58,151 nucleotides of DNA from positions 1 to 58,151 of the forward strand of contig NZ_FOKQ01000027.1 in the NCBI RefSeq assembly GCF_900112155.1. Direction: 5' to 3'. The notes below the pieces were generated by a model. It saw only the letters and a program-made list of their open reading frames with translations. It was not told where the DNA came from and did no database searches. Shown piece after piece: positions 17,414 through 24,854 of the stretch (position 1 is the first letter of the stretch; the number at the start of each line of letters is the position of its first letter). The stretch comes from Hominimerdicola alba. GTDB taxonomy: Bacteria > Bacillota > Clostridia > Oscillospirales > Ruminococcaceae. The position numbers were made by a program, and so were the translations under genes.

Positions 17414-19342
17414 TTATCTTACAGTAACATATACAGCGTTCTTGATAGCGTTGTTAACATCCCATGTGCCATTTACCTTAGCTGCGATAGCAACCTTGTA
17501 GGACAGACCGGGTGTCAGGTTCTTAGGAGTGATGTAAGACAGAGTAGAACCGGGGATATACTGAGTCTGGATTCTCCACTTGCCTGCCAGATAAACTGCG
17601 ATACCATAGTTCTGTGCATTGGGAACTGCATCCCATACGAACTGAATCTGGTGATACTGAGTGTTGTAGTTCACTCTGATATTTGTAGGATATGTATTAT
17701 ACTGAGGCTGAGGATCAGGAACGGGAGTGCCAGTAGGAACTGCATACAGACCGTAAGCTGTCAGCTCGCCCATTGTAGCACTGATGAAGAGGTTCTTCAT
17801 CTGGTTAACGGTCATACCGCTGCCTGCAACAGCTGAAGTCAGATCACTGTAAGTGAACTTCTTAACGAAAGGAGTACCGCTGTTATCGCTTGAAGATACA
17901 CGGTTCCAGTAATCATAGTTTGCGTCCTGGAGAACCAGCTCAGGCTCATTTGCAGAATCATAAATGAGAACGAAGTCATAGTTGTCGTTAGCGAAGTTAT
18001 TCCAGCCTGCAACTGTGAAGTTCTTCCATGCCTCGATAGTTCTGCCATCATTGCTCTTGAACAGCTCTATCCAGTTGTCGCCGATATTTACCTTAGACCA
18101 GATGTAGTTGGAATTTACCTCTCCGCCTGTGTTGGAGTTGATGTCATAAACTTCCATCATAGCTTCGATAACGGGCTTGGAATTGCTGTACCATGTGCAG
18201 TTTGCACGGTTCAGATAACCGTGAGCTTCACCATCGGTCGCGCCTATAACGTTGTTATCCCACAGAACGCAGGGGATACCCTTTTCCTTAGCCTTTGAAA
18301 GATAAGACTTAGCCCATCTTACACGATCCTCAGTATTGTTGAAGTCGGATGCGGAGAACTCACCGATGATTATGGGAGCGCCCTTTATGGACTGGAGCTG
18401 ACCAAAGTAACCGAACATATCGCTCAGTGCGGACTCATAATTCTCGCCCCAACCGGACTGACCAGGGAAGTTGTGGTTAGCCTTGCTGTCGGTAGCCATT
18501 GTGAAGTAGTAAGGAGCATATGCGTGAACAGACAGAGCTACGTTACCTGCATTGGAAGGGATAGCTATGTTGTTGATAGCATCGTAGTTGCTGGAAGCGC
18601 AGTAGCCGGGAAGCATCAGCAGACGCTCACGGTTCTGGCTGGAGCCCTGTGCACGTACAGTTCTTACGAATGTCTCGTTCAGTCTGTTTATGTAGTTCCA
18701 GGAATAACCGCCGTCACCTGAACCGTCGCCCCACTGCTGTACTGAGGGGTTGGATAACTGACGGGGCTCGTTCATGCCCTCGAAAATGAGGTGCTGGTCA
18801 TAGTTAGCGAATGTTTCAGCAACCTCGGACCAGATGCTCTTCATCTTTGTTTCAGCCTGATAATAGGTATTCTCATTGAACTGAGCAACATTGATGAAAT
18901 CCTCGTGGTGAATGTTCAGGATAACGAACATATCACGGTCGATAGCATAGTCAACAGTCTGCTTTACATAGCTCATCCACTGATCATTTACGTGGTAGCT
19001 GTTGCCGCGCTGCTCAAGATGCTCATACCAGGTCACAGGGATACGAACGGTGTTGAAACCAGCTTCCTTTACTGCCTGGAACTGCTGTGCATTAGGTGCA
19101 GGCATACCCCACTGGCTAGCGTACTTTTCAGGTGAAGAACCTGCAGGTACCTTTGAGTTGTGTGCATCAAGGGTGTTACCGAGGTTCCAGCCGATCTTCA
19201 TCTGCGATACGATGCCCTTAGCATTCAGACCTGAAAGTGCGGATGCCTTGACATTTGCGATCGGCAGAGAAGCCACGCTCGTTGCAGCAATAGCAGCAGC
19301 GGACATTGCGGACAGTACTTTGCCCACGAATTTCTTCTTCAT
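17414..19342 (-). CDS. Secreted GH5 endoglucanase with C-terminal CBM37-like module
   Basis: 642 residues with AGGAG before the ATG. Residues 1-34 form a signal peptide (MKKKFVGKVLSAMSAAAIAA... cut after KASA). The GH5 domain (about 38-400) has IGWNLGNTLDA, NTVRIPVTW, the acid/base E192 in NEPR, HAYAPY and nucleophile E328 in IIGEFS. A middle beta module (about 412-535) is not one I can name. A TPVPDPQPQ linker leads to the final module (550-642), with YHQIQFVWDAVPNAQNYGIA and AGKWR, which resembles the R. albus CBM37 module that binds polysaccharides and the cell surface. No dockerin is present, so it should be a free or cell-attached enzyme. It acts on beta-1,4-glucans outside the cell. Confidence 0.9.
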   Translation of the reverse strand: MKKKFVGKVLSAMSAAAIAATSVASLPIANVKASALSGLNAKGIVSQMKIGWNLGNTLDAHNSKVPAGSSPEKYASQWGMPAPNAQQFQAVKEAGFNTVRIPVTWYEHLEQRGNSYHVNDQWMSYVKQTVDYAIDRDMFVILNIHHEDFINVAQFNENTYYQAETKMKSIWSEVAETFANYDQHLIFEGMNEPRQLSNPSVQQWGDGSGDGGYSWNYINRLNETFVRTVRAQGSSQNRERLLMLPGYCASSNYDAINNIAIPSNAGNVALSVHAYAPYYFTMATDSKANHNFPGQSGWGENYESALSDMFGYFGQLQSIKGAPIIIGEFSASDFNNTEDRVRWAKSYLSKAKEKGIPCVLWDNNVIGATDGEAHGYLNRANCTWYSNSKPVIEAMMEVYDINSNTGGEVNSNYIWSKVNIGDNWIELFKSNDGRTIEAWKNFTVAGWNNFANDNYDFVLIYDSANEPELVLQDANYDYWNRVSSSDNSGTPFVKKFTYSDLTSAVAGSGMTVNQMKNLFISATMGELTAYGLYAVPTGTPVPDPQPQYNTYPTNIRVNYNTQYHQIQFVWDAVPNAQNYGIAVYLAGKWRIQTQYIPGSTLSYITPKNLTPGLSYKVAIAAKVNGTWDVNNAIKNAVYVTVR

Positions 19343-19377
19343 AGGATAATTCTCCTCTCAAAATAGATAGTTAGTCC

Positions 19378-19407
19378 TTTCGCGGAAAATATGGGGCTTC
19401 CGCGAAA
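19378..19407 (-). promoter_or_regulatory. Leader hairpin of the GH5 transcript
   Basis: Ten-base arms TTTCGCGGAA and TTCCGCGAAA with a 10-base loop, in the roughly 145-base leader. No T run follows, so it is not a terminator. It could stabilise the message or bind a regulator. Confidence 0.5.
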
Positions 19408-19492
19408 TAGCTTACTTTTCCTCCATGCCGCGCAAGAGTATCACGCGCCACGGTGAAATTCCTTCTTAATGAAAACTTTTTCCATTAGTTTA

Positions 19493-19520
19493 ATTATACA
19501 GTTTTTTTTACAAATGTCAA
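19493..19520 (-). promoter_or_regulatory. Promoter of the GH5 gene
   Basis: Minus strand TTGACA (19515-19520), 16-base spacer, TATAAT (19493-19498). The predicted leader is about 145 bases. The remaining intergenic sequence to 19683 is AT-rich with no gene. Confidence 0.75.
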
Positions 19521-19683
19521 CCGCTTTTGGTGAACAAAGCTCAGTCTTATATGTAAAAATTTTAGCCAAATCCGACCCTTAAAAAACAATTTTGCTGTAC
19601 GTTCATAAGAAGTTCATATACAGCCTTTGTTAAGCTATTATTTATCATTGTTAATAATGGGATATGTTATATCCTGCAAAAAT

Positions 19684-20478
19684 TCATCGAACAAGATTTT
19701 CAAGACACTGCTCTATCCGTGTGTATGCTTTCTGCCAGTCAGCCTGAGGGTCGGAGAGGATAATATAAGGGACGTTCAGGCGGCGAAGTATCTCAACTTC
19801 CCTTTTCTGACGCTCTTCGAGGGCTTTTATATAGCCGTCATATCCGATAATATTATTCGCTTTGCCGTAAGCGCCGTTACAGTGATAGTCGATAACGCTG
19901 TTCAGCCAATCAGTGCCGCGCTTGGGAAGAGCTTTCTCGATAGCACTGCGGATATCACTTGAATGTAGGTAGACCACAAAGGGTTCCAGAGGGCTTATGA
20001 TATCGCAAATACTGCGTATATACGCGGCGGACTGTTCCGTATCAAAGCCGAAGCGCATCATTGTTTCGCACATTGGGTTTTGAAGAAGAACGCAGTTGAA
20101 AACGTATCGTTCATCGGGCTTGACGGACTTTACGAATTCCCGCCATTTATCCAGCATAATGGGCATTTCGGTCTCCCAGGGGAGAAAATCGTATATTTTA
20201 TATCGGAGAAGTTTATCGAAAAGTTCTCCGCTGAATTCGCCGAGGGGGACGATATGACCGTCCCTGCGGAGTGCGGATTTTTCTTTTATGAGTGCCTGTT
20301 CTTCTGTAGAAAAGGTATTCAGCGCGAGGTTGTTCACAAAGGAATGGAACTCATAATCGGCAGGGTGAGAACCTGTTCCTTCGTCAACAAAAACTGCACC
20401 CAGCTTGTCCGCGATAAATTTCGAGGTGGTGCTTTTGCCCGAGCATGGCAAGCCCTCTATGATAATAAGTCTGTTCAT
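19684..20478 (-). CDS. P-loop kinase-like protein
   Basis: 264 residues from ATG 20478; GGAGGTG lies 6 bases upstream (the GTG of that site opens a slightly longer frame and is not used). Walker A is EGLPCSGKSTTSKF at the N-terminus, the kind found in nucleotide and small-molecule kinases. The mid-protein DKWREFVKS and VFNCVLLQNPMCETMM resemble thymidylate-kinase-like proteins of unknown substrate. It follows the methyltransferase by 24 bases in the same operon, so the pair may modify one metabolite. Confidence 0.7.
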   Translation of the reverse strand: MNRLIIIEGLPCSGKSTTSKFIADKLGAVFVDEGTGSHPADYEFHSFVNNLALNTFSTEEQALIKEKSALRRDGHIVPLGEFSGELFDKLLRYKIYDFLPWETEMPIMLDKWREFVKSVKPDERYVFNCVLLQNPMCETMMRFGFDTEQSAAYIRSICDIISPLEPFVVYLHSSDIRSAIEKALPKRGTDWLNSVIDYHCNGAYGKANNIIGYDGYIKALEERQKREVEILRRLNVPYIILSDPQADWQKAYTRIEQCLENLVR

Positions 20479-20502
20479 GTTATTCACCTCCGCGTACTTT
20501 TG

Positions 20503-21174
20503 CTATTTTATTGCGATGATGACCGCGAATTTGCGGTAGGCGTAGATACATTTCACTGTCTTGAATCCGCTGTTTTTCAGCATAGCCGTTTCGTCCTCAA
20601 CGGAACATTCCTTATCCAGCCTGCGGCGCTCCTGCCAGAGTTCGATATCCCTGTCGGTGAGACCGCTGTTGTAGAGCTGACCTTCCCAGAAGCTGTCGTA
20701 CCATTTGTTTAGCTCGGTATCCCCTGCGCAGAACTGGTCGTAGTTGACGAATATACCGCCTGCGGGGAGAGCCTGAAATATTTTTGTGAAAAGCGCCTGC
20801 TTTTCCGACTGTTCGAGATGATGTATCGAAAGGGCGGAGATAACTGTATCAAATGGCACTTCGGGAAGCTCTTTTATATAATCGGAGATCTGGTACGACA
20901 CATTATCAAGCCCATGAAACCTGCGTTTTGCCACACTGAGCATATCGTCTGCGATATCGACCAGCAGGTAATCTGATTCGGGGAAATGCTTGAACCAGTA
21001 GTATGCCAGCAGTCCTGTACCCGAGCCCAGATCGACTATGCATTTCGGCGCTTTGATATTCGCGGCGATAAAGGCAGTGGTGTTTATATAAAAATCATCA
21101 AAGCAGGGGATAAATTTTCTGCGGTTGATATCGTACTCCTCTGCTATCATATTGAACTGGCTTTCTATGTTCAT
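20503..21174 (-). CDS. Class I SAM-dependent methyltransferase
   Basis: 223 residues from ATG 21174, preceded by GCGAGGT; the frame extends to 21399 but that part runs through the promoter and is not coding. Motif I is CIVDLGSGTGLLAYYW, motif II YLLVDIADDM, and motif IV VISALSIHHLE, the UbiE/small-molecule type. The C-terminal region LWQERRRLDKECSVEDETAML is shared by a clostridial family of unknown substrate. It has its own promoter and is followed by a P-loop kinase gene. Confidence 0.8.
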   Translation of the reverse strand: MNIESQFNMIAEEYDINRRKFIPCFDDFYINTTAFIAANIKAPKCIVDLGSGTGLLAYYWFKHFPESDYLLVDIADDMLSVAKRRFHGLDNVSYQISDYIKELPEVPFDTVISALSIHHLEQSEKQALFTKIFQALPAGGIFVNYDQFCAGDTELNKWYDSFWEGQLYNSGLTDRDIELWQERRRLDKECSVEDETAMLKNSGFKTVKCIYAYRKFAVIIAIK

Positions 21175-21229
21175 TTTTATTACCTCGCTTTTCTTTTGTT
21201 CTGGCAGAAAATGTCTGCCGATAGTGATA

Positions 21230-21258
21230 ATTATAGCATAGCACCAACAGCATGTCAA
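21230..21258 (-). promoter_or_regulatory. Promoter of the methyltransferase-kinase operon
   Basis: Minus strand TTGACA (21253-21258), 17-base spacer, TATAAT (21230-21235). A small inverted repeat GGCAGA-AAATG-TCTGCC (21203-21219) lies just after the start point and could be an operator. Confidence 0.8.
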
Positions 21259-21280
21259 CCGCACTATTGGTGACAAAAGT

Positions 21281-21769
21281 TCACTGCGAACAGCATTTTC
21301 TTGCGCCTGTGATATGGATACATCTGAGTTTTTCAAAGGAGTATGATGACAGCGGACGGTCGAAAGCATCAAAGGAATGAGCTGCCACACAGGGTTCACC
21401 GCACAGAGAAGTCACCAGCAGCGAGTGGTAGAATCCTGCGCTGCTGCCCAGCTGGATAACGTCACCGACAGCGGCTTTGCTGATATCAACTTCTTCGCCG
21501 AAAGGACCTACGCCGCGATTCGTGGTGATGAACCGATAGAAATATTCCACCCCTGTCCATGCGGCGGCGCGGTCATTCAGGGAGATATAATACCAGCCCA
21601 CATCGCGGGTATAGTTCATCACTGCGCCACCTGCGTAGATGCACTGGGACACAAAGTTTGTACAGTCACCACCCAGATCATTAAAATCATAGAACGACGG
21701 ATTACGCGAAAATGCCCATCTGCGGGCATATTCGACTTCGGCTGATATGTTCAGCGGATATTCTTTCAT
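21281..21769 (-). CDS. Putative amidase-domain protein (Amidase_6 type)
   Basis: 162 residues with AAGGGGTGATAAT before the ATG. The family core is seen as EYARRWAFSRNPSFYDF, GGDCTNFVSQCIYAGG (catalytic Cys in GGDCTN) and AAVGDVIQLG, then the His in FYHSLLV. Related domains often sit on secreted proteins acting on cell-wall peptides, yet no signal peptide is present here, so it may act in the cytoplasm or be released by lysis. Gene spacing (106 bases to the next gene, with a promoter between) makes it a single unit. Confidence 0.75.
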   Translation of the reverse strand: MKEYPLNISAEVEYARRWAFSRNPSFYDFNDLGGDCTNFVSQCIYAGGAVMNYTRDVGWYYISLNDRAAAWTGVEYFYRFITTNRGVGPFGEEVDISKAAVGDVIQLGSSAGFYHSLLVTSLCGEPCVAAHSFDAFDRPLSSYSFEKLRCIHITGARKCCSQ

Positions 21770-21840
21770 ATTATCACCCCTTATATAGTATGCAGGGCAG
21801 CGTCGGTAAGTTTTTGTTTGATAATAACCTACAAAGCTAC

Positions 21841-21869
21841 TTGACTTTTCAATGCAAGTGTGTTAGAAT
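21841..21869 (+). promoter_or_regulatory. Promoter of the 53-residue ORF
   Basis: TTGACT (21841-21846), 17-base spacer, TAGAAT (21864-21869); it is followed by a leader of about 70 bases to the small ORF. Confidence 0.65.
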
Positions 21870-21944
21870 AGGCACATCAAAGGAAATAACTCCTGAAAAA
21901 CAAAATCAGGAAAGTCATATTTTGAACTGAAAGAGGTGAATACA

Positions 21945-22106
21945 ATGTACGCTACAAAGAACAGATCGGCAATGGGAATGAAGTCTTTTAACGATTACCA
22001 GTGTGATTTTAGCTTTGATTTTGCTTGGCAGCAAGATAAGAGCTTTCTTGTGCTGCGCTCAGACAGTTCGGTTTGTTCAAGCCCTCACATTGGGTATATC
22101 GTATAG
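21945..22106 (+). CDS. 53-residue protein of unknown function
   Basis: A short frame from ATG 21945 to TAG 22106, too short for a standard ORF filter. It begins MYATKNRSAMGMKSFNDYQC and continues DFSFDFAWQQDKSFLVLR, with a short Ser/Cys-rich stretch and the tail HIGYIV. AAAGAGGTG stands 6 bases before the start. It has its own promoter (21841-21869) and terminator (22137-22180), so it forms a full transcription unit. There is no signal peptide, membrane helix or known domain. A processed peptide, antitoxin or small regulator are all possible. An XRE regulator gene follows the terminator. Confidence 0.65.
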   Translation: MYATKNRSAMGMKSFNDYQCDFSFDFAWQQDKSFLVLRSDSSVCSSPHIGYIV

Positions 22107-22136
22107 CGTTCGTTGGATCGTCTTGTGATAGAACAA

Positions 22137-22180
22137 AAACCGTCTGTGTGCAGTACGCTCACAGGCGGTTTATTATTTTA
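22137..22180 (+). terminator. Terminator after the 53-residue ORF
   Basis: Twelve-base arms AAACCGTCTGTG and CACAGGCGGTTT (one G-T pair), 11-base loop, then ATTATTTTA. It lies 20 bases before the XRE start codon, so it could also attenuate that gene. Confidence 0.75.
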
Positions 22181-22200
22181 TCGGAAGGGCGGTCATTTTT

Positions 22201-22428
22201 ATGTCATCAACACCAACTATAAACATGGAAGCGACAGGGGCTAACATAAAGTCTCTCATCAAGGCGAACGGTCTGAAAATATCCGAGATCCAGGCTGTAT
22301 ACGGGTTCAATACACCGCAGTCGATATTCAAATGGATGAGGGGCGAGGCTATGCCCTCTGTTGACAATCTGGTCATTCTGGCACACATACTGGGTGTGAC
22401 CATCGACAATATAATCATAACAAATTGA
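22201..22428 (+). CDS. XRE-family (Cro/CI) helix-turn-helix regulator
   Basis: 75 residues; GGAAGGGCGG precedes the ATG. A single HTH domain covers nearly the whole protein: GANIKSLIKANGLKISEIQA, then FNTPQSIFKWMRGEAMPS (recognition helix) and VDNLVILAHILGVTIDNII. It ends 24 bases before tRNA-Asp. Because it follows the 53-residue ORF behind a terminator, it may be made by read-through, and could control that ORF or itself. No extra sensor domain is present. Confidence 0.85.
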   Translation: MSSTPTINMEATGANIKSLIKANGLKISEIQAVYGFNTPQSIFKWMRGEAMPSVDNLVILAHILGVTIDNIIITN

Positions 22429-22452
22429 TCCTGCCATTTTGGCAGGACATAC

Positions 22453-22531
22453 GGCTCCGTAGTTCAGTTCTGGTCAGAACACCTGACTGTCACTCAGGAG
22501 ATCGCCGGTTCAAGCCCGGTCGGAGTCGCCA
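22453..22531 (+). tRNA. tRNA-Asp (GTC)
   Basis: Acceptor GGCTCCG / CGGAGTC, anticodon stem CCTGA / TCAGG with loop CTGTCAC giving anticodon GTC; T-loop TTCAAGC. The CCA tail is encoded. First of six tRNAs in a row. Confidence 0.93.
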
Positions 22532-22535
22532 ATAT

Positions 22536-22607
22536 TTCCGTTTCGTCTAACAGGTAGGACAACAGTCTCTGACACTGTAAATGTAAGTTCGATTCTTACA
22601 GCGGAAA
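22536..22607 (+). tRNA. tRNA-Gln (CTG)
   Basis: Acceptor TTCCGTT pairs with AGCGGAA; anticodon stem ACAGT / ACTGT with loop CTCTGAC gives CTG; T-loop TTCGATT. The CCA tail is not encoded. Almost identical in frame to the second Gln tRNA at 22689. Confidence 0.9.
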
Positions 22608-22611
22608 CTTT

Positions 22612-22687
22612 GCCTTTGTAGCTCAGCTGGTAGAGCGCGGGTCTGAAGAACCCGGCGTCACAAGTTCGATCCTTGTCGAAGGCACCA
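22612..22687 (+). tRNA. tRNA-Phe (GAA)
   Basis: Acceptor GCCTTTG / CGAAGGC, anticodon stem CGGGT / ACCCG with loop CTGAAGA gives GAA; T-loop TTCGATC. CCA is encoded. Confidence 0.93.
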
Positions 22688-22688
22688 G

Positions 22689-22760
22689 TTCCGTTTCGTC
22701 TAATCGGTAGGACAACGGTCTTTGAAGCCGTGAGTGAAAGTTCGAATCTTTCAGCGGAAA
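22689..22760 (+). tRNA. tRNA-Gln (TTG)
   Basis: Acceptor TTCCGTT / AGCGGAA, anticodon stem ACGGT / GCCGT with loop CTTTGAA gives TTG; T-loop TTCGAAT. CCA is not encoded. It probably arose by duplication with the Gln(CTG) gene two places upstream. Confidence 0.9.
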
Positions 22761-22773
22761 TTCCATAATATAC

Positions 22774-22844
22774 GACTGTGTAGCCAAGCGGCAAGGCAGC
22801 GGACTGCAACTCCGCCAGCGCAGGTTCGACCCCTGTCACAGTCT
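22774..22844 (+). tRNA. tRNA-Cys (GCA)
   Basis: Acceptor GACTGTG / CACAGTC with T discriminator; anticodon stem GCGGA / TCCGC with loop CTGCAAC gives GCA. CCA is not encoded. Confidence 0.92.
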
Positions 22845-22853
22845 TTTAATTAC

Positions 22854-22924
22854 AGGAAAGTAGTTCAATGGCAGAATGGCGGTCTCCAAAACCGCAGATC
22901 ACAGTTCGACCCTGTGCTTTCCTG
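22854..22924 (+). tRNA. tRNA-Trp (CCA)
   Basis: Acceptor AGGAAAG / CTTTCCT with G discriminator; anticodon stem GCGGT / ACCGC with loop CTCCAAA gives CCA. The 3' CCA tail is not encoded. Last of the six. Confidence 0.92.
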
Positions 22925-22958
22925 CTTCTTTTATAATAGTATAGATAGGACAGACAAA

Positions 22959-22992
22959 CCCCGAAGCGATTTTTGCTTCGGGGCTTTTGTTT
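22959..22992 (+). terminator. Terminator of the tRNA cluster
   Basis: Nine-base stem CCCCGAAGC / GCTTCGGGG, loop GATTTTT, then CTTTTGTTT. It ends the XRE-tRNA transcript. Confidence 0.85.
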
Positions 22993-23004
22993 ATCTTATT
23001 TGTT

Positions 23005-23360
23005 GAGTTTGTCAAATAGTGGCTGTGATCGATGGTTTGAGAGTTTTCATACCTCGGACCTCGGACCTCGGACCGAGAAATCAACGAGCTATCGCCGTTG
23101 ATTTCGGGCGCGGCAATAATTTTCCGCACATAGAAAGAGCGTGGACTGTTCGATTGTCCACGCTCTGATTTTTGTTAGCGGTGACTGCGTCGACCGCGTG
23201 CCGCGCCTTTTTGACTGGGCGGGTAGTTTGCTGTTTTATTTAATGCACAGTTGTCGCGTCGCTCTTGCGCCTCTAACAGTCGGCTTTGCTGACTGTGGCT
23301 CCCGCAAGCTTTTCGCGAAAAGCTTGACCAAAAGCTCCCCTCTTTGGCAGTTTTTACAGA
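23005..23360 (-). repeat. Dispersed intergenic repeat, copy A (minus orientation)
   Basis: No gene. Read on the minus strand, it shares with 27330-27560 the order GAGCTTTTGGTCAAGC, CCCGAAATCAACGGCG, GTTGATTTCTCGGTCCGAGG and CAAACCATCG with mismatches and gaps. It contains three tandem 7-bp units ACCTCGG (23051-23074 on the plus strand). It also holds a 10-bp inverted repeat GAAATCAACG / CGTTGATTTC (23077-23105). It lies between the tRNA cluster and the MATE gene. Confidence 0.65.
23136..23173 (+). terminator. Hairpin with T tract inside repeat copy A
   Basis: Stem AGAGCGTGGAC / GTCCACGCTCT, loop TGTTCGATT (23136-23166), followed by GATTTTT. It is absent from repeat copy B, so it looks like an insertion or a second terminator behind the tRNA cluster. 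Confidence 0.6.
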
Positions 23361-23365
23361 ATCAC

Positions 23366-24715
23366 CTAAATCTTTCGGGAAATCGCCTGACTGTTTTTCT
23401 TGAAAACAAAATACGCTATAAAGCACATGATTATCTGCAAAACTGTTGAACACGGGGTCGCAAGACCAATCTTGAACAGTGAGCCGCCGCCTGTTTCTTT
23501 CATGTAGAATGCAACGGGTATCCTCACAAGGAAAGCGCCGCAGACGCCCTGCGCCATAACGAATTTGGTCTTTTCGATGCCGTTATAAAATCCCACAAAG
23601 CAGAACAGGAAGCAGGTGAACAGGCAGTCGATGGCATAGGCTTTAAGGTAATCCCAGGCAGCTGCCACAGTATCGGGCTTATTGGAGAATATTCCCGAGA
23701 GGATATCGCCGCGGAAGAAAGCCACGAAGAACATAACTACGCCGAAGATAAGCGATACAGCTATGCCGCTTTTAAGGGCTTTAACAGCACGGTCGGTATG
23801 ACCTGCGCCGTAGTTCTGGGCAACGAACGCCGCCATTGACTGCATGAAAGCCAGCGGCACCAGCATGATGAATGCGCAGACTTTCTGGGCAACGCCCACA
23901 CCTGCCGAAGCGGTAACTCCCAGTTTATTGACTATCGCCATCAGGACAAGGAAGGACACACTTACAAGAAAATCCTGCAAAGCTATGGGCGAACCGATAC
24001 GGATTATATTTACTGCATAGTTGCTTTCAAGTTTCAGGTTTGACCTGTGGAATTCAAAGGGCAGCTTGGTTCTCCTTATTATAAAGAAGGATATGATAAC
24101 GCTGACCAGCTGCGCCATTACTGTGGCGAGGGCTGCACCTTTTGCGCCCATATGAAAAACCGATACGAAGATCAGATCTCCGATGATATTGAACGCGCAG
24201 GCTATACCCACGGCTATGAGTGGCGTTTTGGAATCGCCCAGCCCCCTGAAAATACTGCCCAGCAGGTTATAAGCGGTAATGACGATAAATCCGCCGCCGC
24301 ACACGCGGATATAGCTTTTGGTGAGGTCGTAGGCTTCTTCGGGGGCTTGCATTACCTTTGCAAGACCGCCAGCGCCAAGTACGCTTATAACAGTGAAGAC
24401 CACTCCCGTTATGGCAAATATCACAAGACCCGTGCCGACTGTCTTCGCGGCTTCCTCGGGACGTCTCTGACCGATACGCTGTGCCACCGCCACCGTGATG
24501 CCCATAGAGAAGCTGACGATGAGATTTGTAAGGGTCTGAAGGATCTGTGAGCCTGTGGATACCGCTGATACATCTGCATCAGAACCGAATCTTCCCACCA
24601 CCAGCAGATCGACTGCGCCGTACATAGCCTGCAGAAACATGGCAAACAGCACGGGCAGCATGAACTTCAGGAGCTTTGGCAGTATAGCGCCCTCGGTAAA
24701 GTTATTGTTTTTCAT
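23366..24715 (-). CDS. MATE-family multidrug efflux transporter
   Basis: 449 residues, twelve helices, GTGGAGGT before the ATG. The first MatE repeat starts FTEGAILPKLLKFMLPVLFA and includes YGAVDLLVVGRFGS. The second begins IRIGSPIALQDFLVS and carries FVAQNYGAGHTDRAVKAL, a characteristic family loop. MATE proteins expel cationic drugs or metabolites using sodium or proton gradients. Its leader holds a strong terminator hairpin directly before the ribosome site, so its expression is probably controlled by termination. Confidence 0.92.
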   Translation of the reverse strand: MKNNNFTEGAILPKLLKFMLPVLFAMFLQAMYGAVDLLVVGRFGSDADVSAVSTGSQILQTLTNLIVSFSMGITVAVAQRIGQRRPEEAAKTVGTGLVIFAITGVVFTVISVLGAGGLAKVMQAPEEAYDLTKSYIRVCGGGFIVITAYNLLGSIFRGLGDSKTPLIAVGIACAFNIIGDLIFVSVFHMGAKGAALATVMAQLVSVIISFFIIRRTKLPFEFHRSNLKLESNYAVNIIRIGSPIALQDFLVSVSFLVLMAIVNKLGVTASAGVGVAQKVCAFIMLVPLAFMQSMAAFVAQNYGAGHTDRAVKALKSGIAVSLIFGVVMFFVAFFRGDILSGIFSNKPDTVAAAWDYLKAYAIDCLFTCFLFCFVGFYNGIEKTKFVMAQGVCGAFLVRIPVAFYMKETGGGSLFKIGLATPCSTVLQIIMCFIAYFVFKKNSQAISRKI

Positions 24716-24729
24716 TTATATACCTCCAC

Positions 24730-24780
24730 AAAAAAAGCCGGACAAAACAGCAGGCGTTTCAGCCTGCGGTCTTATCCGGC
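24730..24780 (-). promoter_or_regulatory. Attenuator hairpin in the MATE leader
   Basis: On the minus strand, a long stem starts GCCGGATAAGACCGCAGGC and closes with GCCTGCTGTTTTGTCCGGC, around a TGAAAC loop. Seven Ts follow, and then GTGGAGGT and the start codon. A second small hairpin ACATT-CGATAGA-AATGT lies upstream in the leader. A terminator between promoter and gene points to a riboswitch or other antitermination control; the ligand class is not recognised. Confidence 0.7.
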
Positions 24781-24825
24781 ATTACATTTCTATCGAATGT
24801 TTTGCCCTCCGAACCAGCATTTGTA

Positions 24826-24854
24826 ATTATAGCACAAGGCGGATTTGGTGTCAA
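24826..24854 (-). promoter_or_regulatory. Promoter of the MATE gene
   Basis: Minus strand TTGACA (24849-24854), 17-base spacer, TATAAT (24826-24831); leader of about 105 bases including the attenuator. Confidence 0.85.

Noticed and set aside
20503-21399. Extended N-terminus for the methyltransferase up to 21399
   Set aside because: The extra 75 codons cover a perfect promoter and leader; ATG 21174 has the ribosome site and the family start.
22510-22839. Long minus-strand frame across the tRNA cluster
   Set aside because: It reads through four intact tRNA genes; the predicted protein (TGVEPALAELQSAALPLGY type) is the well-known false ORF made by tRNA complements.
23051-23074. Possible CRISPR-like short repeats (ACCTCGG)x3
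   Set aside because: The units are 7 bases long and directly adjacent with no spacers, so this is a simple tandem repeat.
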